Shown: positions 37,057 through 42,902 of the stretch, piece by piece
How positions within the stretch are numbered: the stretch's first letter is position 1
Layout: each line of letters begins with the position of its first letter
The notes under the pieces: model-generated
The model's database searches: none
Told to the model about the DNA's origin: nothing
What the model saw: only the letters and a program-made list of their open reading frames with translations
Program-made: the position numbers and the translations under genes
Source of the DNA: Pseudoalteromonas sp. S2755
GTDB lineage: Bacteria; Pseudomonadota; Gammaproteobacteria; Enterobacterales; Alteromonadaceae
Direction of reading: 5' to 3'
Length of the DNA: 42,902 nt
Assembly: GCF_005886535.1 (NCBI RefSeq)
Contig: NZ_PNDS01000120.1
Span: 1 to 42,902 of the forward strand

Positions 37057-38109
37057 TTAAAACGGAGCTGGGTACGCTTTAAATACCGTATCAATCTCGG
37101 CTAAAGACTCTGCACATAGTGGCTGTTCAAACGCTTGGATATTTTCTTTAAGCTGCGCCATGGTTGTCGCGCCGATAATAGTTGAAGTCACGCCATCGAC
37201 TTGATTGCACCAAGCTAGCGCCAGTTGCGCTGCAGTCATATTAAATTCTTTGGCGATTTCTAGATATTTTGCAACGGCTTCTTGTGCCAGTTGTGTGTCC
37301 CTAAATAGGCCCTGTCTTTGCACTAAGGTAAAGCGGCTGCCTTCAGGTCTTGCGCCCCCTAAATACTTACCGCTCAGCATTCCCCCAGCTAATGGCGACC
37401 AAGGTAAATAGGCAATATCTTCGTTTACACAAGTCTCAATCAAGTAAGGCCAATCTTTGGCATGTAGCAAGCTAAACTCATTTTGAATTGAAACCGGCTT
37501 AGGTAGGTTGTGCTGCATCGCCAAATTAAGGTAAGTGTGAATGCCCCAAGGTGTATCATCAGAAAGACCCCAATGGCGAATTTTACCTGCTTGAATACAG
37601 CTCGCTAAGCCTTCTAAAATATCTAGCATGCCAGCGCGCTCTTCGTCGCGGTCAAGTGCAGTCAGAGGAACCATGCCAGGCCATTGTTTACCAAAGTGCG
37701 GTGAAGTACGGTTTGGCCAATGTAGTTGGTAAAGGTCAATATAGTCGGTATTCAGGCGCGCTAACGAATCGTCCACCGCTTGGATCACTGATTGTCCCGT
37801 AATTGGGCCGCCTTCACGGATCCAAGGCAAACCGCTTCCCGCAATCTTTGTGGCAAGTACAAGTTTTTTGCGCTTTTCTTGGTGGCGCTTTAGCCAATTA
37901 CCAATGATGGCTTCGGTTTTACCGTAGGTTTCAGGTGAGGGAGGGACCGCATACATTTCAGCGGTATCAATGAAGTTAATACCACGGCTTAGTGCATAAT
38001 TGATTTGCTCGTCGGCATCATGCTGGTTGTTTTGTACGCCCCAAGTCATGCTTCCTAAACAAATGCGCGAAACTTCTAATGGGCTACTACCAAGTCGTGA
38101 GTACTTCAT
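37057..38109 (-). CDS. tas: Aldo/keto reductase, Tas-like
   Basis: A 350-residue NADP(H)-dependent oxidoreductase with a TIM barrel. The tetrad is visible: D48, Y53 (FIDTAEMYAVPP), K88 (LATKIAG) and H130 (YQLHWPNR). It matches E. coli Tas along its length, including AEMYPVPP-like and TTMAQLKENI segments. Tas suppresses tyrosine auxotrophy in E. coli, but the true substrate is unclear. The frame is open to 38151, but ATG 38109 has AGGAG six bases ahead and the conserved MKYSRLG start. It is divergent from dinB. Confidence 0.88.
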   Translation of the reverse strand: MKYSRLGSSPLEVSRICLGSMTWGVQNNQHDADEQINYALSRGINFIDTAEMYAVPPSPETYGKTEAIIGNWLKRHQEKRKKLVLATKIAGSGLPWIREGGPITGQSVIQAVDDSLARLNTDYIDLYQLHWPNRTSPHFGKQWPGMVPLTALDRDEERAGMLDILEGLASCIQAGKIRHWGLSDDTPWGIHTYLNLAMQHNLPKPVSIQNEFSLLHAKDWPYLIETCVNEDIAYLPWSPLAGGMLSGKYLGGARPEGSRFTLVQRQGLFRDTQLAQEAVAKYLEIAKEFNMTAAQLALAWCNQVDGVTSTIIGATTMAQLKENIQAFEQPLCAESLAEIDTVFKAYPAPF

Positions 38110-38268
38110 GCAGGCTCCTGATTGAAAACTAATGAATTTAGAGTAAAGCAAAGTAGTTAAGCACTTTGAATTACTTTGATATTTTGGTCATTATCTCTGT
38201 TTTGCAGCACAAGTTGCAACAGACATCCACACAAGTATAGCCTAGAACACTAAGGCCTATGTTCAAGA

Positions 38269-38297
38269 TTGCAACAGTTGGAAAATTAGCACATAAT
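38269..38297 (+). promoter_or_regulatory. Sigma-70 promoter of dinB
   Basis: TTGCAA (38269-38274) and CATAAT (38292-38297) are separated by exactly 17 bases. The predicted transcription start falls about at 38304, inside the LexA box. Confidence 0.7.
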
Positions 38298-38302
38298 AAA
38301 CA

Positions 38303-38318
38303 CTGTTTATTTAGACAG
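38303..38318 (+). promoter_or_regulatory. LexA (SOS) box of dinB
   Basis: CTGTTTATTTAGACAG is a perfect match to CTGT-N8-ACAG. The flanks extend the palindrome to CACTGT...ACAGTG (38301-38320). It overlaps the predicted transcription start, so bound LexA would block initiation. This supports SOS induction of DNA polymerase IV. Confidence 0.9.
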
Positions 38319-38332
38319 TGCTTTTTTTTAAC

Positions 38333-39388
38333 GTGCGTAAATTTATTCATATTGATATGGACGCGTTCTATGCATCAGTAGAAATGCGCGACAACCCCGA
38401 GCTTGCAAAGGTGCCCATGGCGATTGGTGGTCGTAGCCATCGCGGGGTGCTATCCACGGCTAACTATATTGCTCGGCAATATGGCGTGCGCTCGGCCATG
38501 TCGAATTATCAAGCGAAAAAACTTTGCCCTCAGCTGGTGATTGTACCTGGGAGAATGGAGGTCTATAAGGCAATATCGCAACAAATTCGCGCTATTTTTG
38601 CCCGCTATACTGAGCTAATTGAGCCACTGTCTTTAGATGAAGCTTATCTAGATGTCACTGAGTGCCAGCAATGTAATGGCAGTGCAACGCTTATCGCCGA
38701 GCAGATCCGAGCGGATATATTTGCTGAAACGGGCCTTACGGCTTCAGCGGGAATTGCGCCAATCAAGTTTTTAGCCAAAATTGCCAGCGATGAAAACAAG
38801 CCTAATGGTCAGTGTGTTATTCCGCCTCACCAAGTGAGCGCTTTTATTGATGTGTTACCTCTTAAAAAAATTCCGGGCGTAGGTAAAGTGACTCAACAAC
38901 GTTTGCTAGCCATGGGACTTGAGTATGGCCGAGATATTAAGGCACTGTCTGAAACTCAGTTACGCCAGTCATTTGGCAAGTTTGGCGCTGTATTATGGCG
39001 GCGTTGTCAAGGTATTGATGAGCGCCGAGTTGAGACCGACAGAGTGCGTAAATCGATAGGGGTTGAAACCACATTTGCAGAAGACACGCTCGACCTTAAT
39101 ACCTTAAAACAAGTCATAAAAGAAAAGTTATTACCTGAACTGACTCGCCGAGCACAGCCTTATTTACAGCGCGGCTTTAATAAGCTTGGTGTTAAAGTGA
39201 AGTTTTACGATTTCACCCAAACCACCAAAGAATGCCAATACCAGCATATTGACTTGCCCGTTTTCGAAGAGCTATTGATTGAAGCAATGTCACGGCAAAA
39301 GTTTAAACCCGTGCGTCTCGTGGGCTTGCACTTAGGGCTAAATGAAAAATCTAACACACAAGCTCAACTAGGGCTTTTTGATGGCTAA
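38333..39388 (+). CDS. dinB: DNA polymerase IV
   Basis: DinB is the Y-family translesion polymerase. From GTG 38333 the protein has 351 residues, the E. coli length, and begins RKFIHIDMDAFYASVEMRDNP. Catalytic acids D8, D102 and E103 (SLDEAYLDVT) are present. The steric-gate position is Y13 (F13 in E. coli). Helix-hairpin-helix KIPGVGK and a little-finger domain follow, and the C-terminus QLGLFDG is a beta-clamp-binding motif. An earlier GTG at 38318 overlaps the LexA box and adds a poly-Phe stretch, so it is less likely. No Shine-Dalgarno precedes the chosen start; a T8 run lies there instead. It is SOS-controlled. Confidence 0.94.
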   Translation: MRKFIHIDMDAFYASVEMRDNPELAKVPMAIGGRSHRGVLSTANYIARQYGVRSAMSNYQAKKLCPQLVIVPGRMEVYKAISQQIRAIFARYTELIEPLSLDEAYLDVTECQQCNGSATLIAEQIRADIFAETGLTASAGIAPIKFLAKIASDENKPNGQCVIPPHQVSAFIDVLPLKKIPGVGKVTQQRLLAMGLEYGRDIKALSETQLRQSFGKFGAVLWRRCQGIDERRVETDRVRKSIGVETTFAEDTLDLNTLKQVIKEKLLPELTRRAQPYLQRGFNKLGVKVKFYDFTQTTKECQYQHIDLPVFEELLIEAMSRQKFKPVRLVGLHLGLNEKSNTQAQLGLFDG

Positions 39389-39513
39389 TTCAGACCTACC
39401 TAGACTAAAAGATAACTGCAATTAGTTTAATTTGTGCTAGCTTCGAAGTTGTCGTGCAACAAACTAATCACGCCAACTGCGTGTAATTAAAACAACAACA
39501 AGAGGTAAGCATT

Positions 39514-41199
39514 ATGCAATCCATAATGATCGTACTCTTCGGCATCATAGGGATGTTATTTGGATGGTTTGTCTATTCCAAATTTATTGCTGAAAAAATA
39601 TTTAAAATGGATGACAACTTTGTCACGCCGGCTCATGAACTTGAGGATGGCGTAGATTATGTTCCCACTAACAAAGTGGTATTGTGGGGGCATCACTTTA
39701 CTTCAGTCGCAGGTGCTGCGCCCATTGTGGGACCTGCTATCGCTGTTTATTGGGGCTGGGTGCCAGCAGTGCTTTGGGTTGTATTCGGTACCATATTTTT
39801 TGCGGGTGTCCATGATATGGGGGCGCTATGGGCAAGTGCTCGCCATAAAGGTAAGTCGATGGGCGCGTTGTCTGAAAGCGTAATTGGCAAGCGCACGCGT
39901 TCATTGTTTATGATTGTGGTCTTCCTTGTACTGCTCATGGTGAATGCAGTATTCGGCGTGGTGATCGCAAACTCCTTCGTGGGCAACCCAAATGCGGTAT
40001 TCCCTGCTTGGTCTGCTATTGTCGTGGCACTTATCATCGGTCAATTGCTTAAACGAAAAGTGCCGCTAGTACCGCTCTGTATTATCGGGGTTATTGTGCT
40101 CTACGCGACCATTTATATGGGCAGTAGTATGCCGATTACCTTACCAACCGAAATGTTCGGCCTAAGTGACAAAGCTAATTGGATCATCATTTTGTTTATC
40201 TATGCTGCCGTGGCGTCATTGCTGCCAGTTTGGATGCTATTACAACCTCGTGATTTTATTAATGGTATGCAGTTACTGGTTGGTTTGGTTTTATTATACG
40301 GTGCGGTATTTGTAGTGATGCCAGATATCACCGCGCCTGCGTTTAATACCCAAACAGTGGAGAATACCCCAAGTATTATCCCGCTATTATTCGTAACGAT
40401 TGCCTGTGGTGCGGTATCTGGTTTCCACGGTATTGTTTCGTCGGGAACGAGTTCTAAACAACTAGACAAAGAAAAAGACGGCCGTTTTGTCGGTTACTTA
40501 GGTGCAGTTGGTGAAGGCTCATTAGCACTTATTACGTTGGTCGCCGTGAGTGGTGTGATGCTCGCAGTATCGCCAGAAGAGTGGCACGAAATTTATAGTC
40601 ATCTTGGTGCTGGCAGCGTATCAGCCTTTATTAACGGTGGCTCAAATCTTATCAGCACAGGTTGGGGACTACCAGTTGAAATCGCATCAACCTTACTTGC
40701 CGTTATGGTTGTACTTTTTGCAGGCACCACTATGGATTCTGGCGTTAGACTTCAGCGTTATATTATTCAAGAGTGGGGTGAAATTTATAATATCAAACTA
40801 CTCAATAACGGTATTGTTGCAACTTTATTTGCTGTAGGGTGCTGCTTGTTACTTGCATTCGGTGCTGGTGGTGCTTCAGGTAGCGGTGGAATGGTGATCT
40901 GGCCCTTGTTTGGCTCTACCAACCAAATCTTGGCAAGCTTAACTTTGTTGGTTATCTCAGTATACCTTATCAAACTAGGTCGTCCTGCTAAGTACACCTT
41001 GATCCCTATGGTGTTTGTACTGGTAATGGCGTTTTTTGCTGGTGTGATCAAGCTAGGTGAATACTATCAAAAAGGCAATTGGTTGTTGGTTGTGCTTGAC
41101 GTTATCGTGCTGGTGGTCAGTATTTTAGTCATGTTAGAAGCTTGGTCTGTGATCAGCAAAACCAAAGCGAAACCAGATGAAGCCCGTGATATGTCGTAG
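39514..41199 (+). CDS. cstA: CstA-family carbon-starvation transporter
   Basis: A 561-residue inner-membrane transporter with about 16 hydrophobic segments. CstA hallmarks are visible: HHFTSVAGAAPIVGPAIAVYWGW near 60-80, FAGVHDMGALWASARHKGKS, SGFHGIVSSGTSSKQ and GTTMDSGVRLQRYI. Family members take up peptides or pyruvate when carbon is short. E. coli CstA is about 700 residues, so this is the shorter form. GAGGTAAG lies shortly before the ATG. CsrA or CRP control, known for E. coli cstA, was not seen directly here. The next gene is co-directional behind a terminator-like hairpin. Confidence 0.88.
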   Translation: MQSIMIVLFGIIGMLFGWFVYSKFIAEKIFKMDDNFVTPAHELEDGVDYVPTNKVVLWGHHFTSVAGAAPIVGPAIAVYWGWVPAVLWVVFGTIFFAGVHDMGALWASARHKGKSMGALSESVIGKRTRSLFMIVVFLVLLMVNAVFGVVIANSFVGNPNAVFPAWSAIVVALIIGQLLKRKVPLVPLCIIGVIVLYATIYMGSSMPITLPTEMFGLSDKANWIIILFIYAAVASLLPVWMLLQPRDFINGMQLLVGLVLLYGAVFVVMPDITAPAFNTQTVENTPSIIPLLFVTIACGAVSGFHGIVSSGTSSKQLDKEKDGRFVGYLGAVGEGSLALITLVAVSGVMLAVSPEEWHEIYSHLGAGSVSAFINGGSNLISTGWGLPVEIASTLLAVMVVLFAGTTMDSGVRLQRYIIQEWGEIYNIKLLNNGIVATLFAVGCCLLLAFGAGGASGSGGMVIWPLFGSTNQILASLTLLVISVYLIKLGRPAKYTLIPMVFVLVMAFFAGVIKLGEYYQKGNWLLVVLDVIVLVVSILVMLEAWSVISKTKAKPDEARDMS

Positions 41200-41233
41200 T
41201 TCCCTTGGAACTTGACCACAAATCACCTATAGT

Positions 41234-41268
41234 CGGCCCTAATTCTAATATAGAAAAGGGCCGTTTTT
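41234..41268 (+). terminator. Terminator-like hairpin abutting the M17 start codon
   Basis: CGGCCCT (41234-41240) pairs with AGGGCCG (41257-41263) across a 16-base AT-rich loop. Five T follow at 41264-41268, and the ATG of the aminopeptidase is the very next base. The only Shine-Dalgarno-like bases (AAGGG, 41256-41260) are in the 3' arm of the stem. Confidence 0.7.
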
Positions 41269-42801
41269 ATGTCTTTTCCAATCGCATTACCTTGTAACAC
41301 CCTATTTGAAAGCGATGCAGATGCTATCGTTGTTGTTACTCATGATATCCAAAACCTCGGCAGTGCACAGCTTGATGAAGTTGCTGCGCCATTTTTAGCT
41401 GTGGATGCGCGCATTGCGCAAAAGGCAAGCCTGCTTGTTTCAGACAAAGTACCTGGCAAGCGTTTGGTGATTGCGCCAACCGGACCACTCGATAGAGATT
41501 ACGATGACGTTCGCCGTTACTTTGAAGCGGCAAAAGCTGGTATTTTAGAAGCGAAAGCGGCTGGTGCGGTAAAACCTGTGCTTGCTGTTGTAAATGTGCC
41601 TGCTGATGATCGTTACGAACATGCGCGTGCAGTCAGCTTTTTGGGTGCTTGCCAAGGCTTATGGCAGCCATTAGAAGCACGTGAGTACCGTGGCGAAGTG
41701 ATTGAACCAATCGAAGCGATTTATGTTTTTGAAGCGTCATCACAATGCTGTGATCAACTAAGCGCAATCGCTGCAGGCCAATATGCTGCGCGTGATCTGT
41801 GTGGTACAGAACCAGAGCGCATGGCACCGCCTCGTTTTGCTGACTACTGTGTTGAGCTGTTCCAAGGTTCAGCGGTAAACGTTGAGGTTATCGCGGATCG
41901 TAAAATTATGGATGAGCAGTATCCACTTTTAAGCACGGTGGCGCGTGCTTCTTACGCCGTTGAACGCCATCACCCTCGTGTTGTAAAAATGGCATACGAG
42001 CCTGAAGGTGATGTTGAGCGTACTCTTATTTTTGTTGGTAAAGGTCTTGTTTACGATACCGGCGGTGCCGACCTTAAAGTGGGTGGTTTTATGGCGGGCA
42101 TGAGCCGTGATAAAGGTGGTGCGGCTTCAGTGGTTGGGTTTATGGAAGCGGTTGCCAAGTATCAGCCAAAAGGCGTTAAGGTTATTGCTTACCTTGCCGT
42201 GGTTCGTAACTCGATTGGTTCTGACTGTTTCGTGCCGGATGAAATCATTGAGAGCAGGGAAGGGGTTCGCGTTCGTATTGGTAACACCGATGCGGAAGGT
42301 CGCTTGGCGATGGGGGATTTACTCAGCGAAGCGAAAGACTTAGCTCTGGGTGAGAAAAACCCTGAGATCTTTACGGTTGCAACACTGACAGGTCATGCGG
42401 CGCGCGCTATGGGTCCTTACAGTGCTTACGTTGAGAATGGTCCTGCACGAGCAGCGCAAGTATCTCGCAAGATTGCAGATATGGGCGAACTGTGGGCTGA
42501 TTGCGCGGAAGTATCGCGTAGTCGACGCGAAGACTATGACTTTATAAAACCACGCACCCTTGCGGATGATGTGCTATCGAGCAACAACGCTCCATCGGCG
42601 GTTACCGCTCGTGGTCACCAATTCCCAATGGCATTTTTGGCAATTGTTGGTGGTTTAGACAAGCATGGTTGTAATGCAGAGTTGCCAATTCCGTATGTAC
42701 ATATGGATATTGCAGGTAGCGGTGTTGAAGGTGGAGATTGGCAACATGGCAAACCAACCGCTGCAACCGTCGCAAGTTTGTTTGCTCGGTATTGTATTTA
42801 A
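41269..42801 (+). CDS. M17-family leucyl aminopeptidase (NPEPL1-like)
   Basis: A 510-residue di-metal aminopeptidase of the cytosol. The catalytic C-terminal domain has all ligands and catalytic residues aligned with E. coli PepA: K258 and D263 (VGKGLVYDTGG), K270, D281 (SRDKGG), D341 and E343 and R345 (NTDAEGRLAMGD). The active-site wording VYDTGGADLKVGGFMAGMSRDKGG-like is nearer to the NPEPL1 branch than to classical PepA. The N-terminal domain is divergent. The stop codon TAA lies within the first bases of the terminal repeat. It is expressed downstream of a hairpin that reaches the start codon. Confidence 0.9.
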   Translation: MSFPIALPCNTLFESDADAIVVVTHDIQNLGSAQLDEVAAPFLAVDARIAQKASLLVSDKVPGKRLVIAPTGPLDRDYDDVRRYFEAAKAGILEAKAAGAVKPVLAVVNVPADDRYEHARAVSFLGACQGLWQPLEAREYRGEVIEPIEAIYVFEASSQCCDQLSAIAAGQYAARDLCGTEPERMAPPRFADYCVELFQGSAVNVEVIADRKIMDEQYPLLSTVARASYAVERHHPRVVKMAYEPEGDVERTLIFVGKGLVYDTGGADLKVGGFMAGMSRDKGGAASVVGFMEAVAKYQPKGVKVIAYLAVVRNSIGSDCFVPDEIIESREGVRVRIGNTDAEGRLAMGDLLSEAKDLALGEKNPEIFTVATLTGHAARAMGPYSAYVENGPARAAQVSRKIADMGELWADCAEVSRSRREDYDFIKPRTLADDVLSSNNAPSAVTARGHQFPMAFLAIVGGLDKHGCNAELPIPYVHMDIAGSGVEGGDWQHGKPTAATVASLFARYCI

Positions 42802-42902
42802 TACCAATTGAATTAATTCTCTAATCAATTTGAAGGGTGAAATAGCATATTAGCTTCGTTAAAAATTTCTCATTTAGAACAACTAAATATCAAAATGTTT
42901 GC
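42798..42902 (+). repeat. Palindromic dispersed repeat (MITE-like), copy 2, right end cut by the window edge
   Basis: It begins TTAATACCAATTGAATTAA, the mirror of the end of copy 1, and from 42827 on matches bases 2-77 with two mismatches. Its first bases include the stop codon of the M17 gene (42799-42801). The right arm lies beyond the window. Confidence 0.8.

Noticed and set aside
38318..38332. Start of dinB at GTG 38318
   Set aside because: It lies on the LexA box, adds a phenylalanine-rich tail absent from the family, and gives 356 residues where 351 matches E. coli.

Overview
The window looks like a chromosomal segment of a marine gammaproteobacterium of the order Alteromonadales, most likely Pseudoalteromonas. 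The grounds are the closeness of CysE, XseA, GuaB, GuaA, RimI, TyrS and DinB to their enterobacterial counterparts, the large TonB-dependent receptor, the GspA/GspB pair, the high density of c-di-GMP and two-component proteins, and a Y1-transposase relic of a type I associate with Pseudoalteromonas and Shewanella. No phage structural genes, plasmid genes, rRNA or CRISPR array were seen. Both ends of the window lie inside copies of the same roughly 168-bp palindromic repeat, so the window is probably an assembly contig that breaks at this repeat.

Layout. 1-6.4 kb is core metabolism: dgkA, cysE, xseA and the guaB-guaA pair, each separated by clear intrinsic terminators. 6.4-8.4 kb is the accessory region. 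It holds a gene for a putative HEPN-domain protein broken by one nucleotide at a run of six C, followed by a decayed Y1 (HUH) transposase, and it abuts the tRNA-Trp gene. 8.4-12 kb carries tRNA-Trp, a holD-like gene, rimI and a large hybrid histidine kinase. 12-19 kb carries a TonB-dependent receptor with a long upstream region, a CCA-adding enzyme without its HD motif, gspA-gspB and an HD-GYP phosphodiesterase. 20-24 kb holds an exported M20 hydrolase, an M23 peptidoglycan peptidase and tyrS. 24-31 kb contains small DUF proteins, a periplasmic binding protein, a GNAT enzyme, a 1488-residue propeller-PAS-GGDEF-EAL protein and a voltage-gated-type K+ channel. 31-38 kb holds a PatZ-type protein acyltransferase, a SIMPL protein, a NYN-domain protein, a TonB-like proline-rich protein, a NUDIX hydrolase and a Tas-like aldo/keto reductase. 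38-42.8 kb holds dinB with a perfect LexA box, a CstA-family transporter and an M17 aminopeptidase.

Functional links visible here are GMP synthesis (guaB then guaA), probable co-transcription of patZ with the channel gene, type II secretion assembly (gspA and gspB), c-di-GMP turnover (HD-GYP and EAL proteins, both probable phosphodiesterases), and SOS control of dinB. Convergent gene pairs are packed tightly and in two places overlap.

The best candidate for something undescribed is the HEPN-like gene beside tRNA-Trp. It has an R-x4-H motif, lies next to transposase debris, and is split by a frameshift at a homopolymer that could be a sequencing error, a mutation, a phase switch or a recoding site. 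The sequence alone does not show a complete new multi-gene system.
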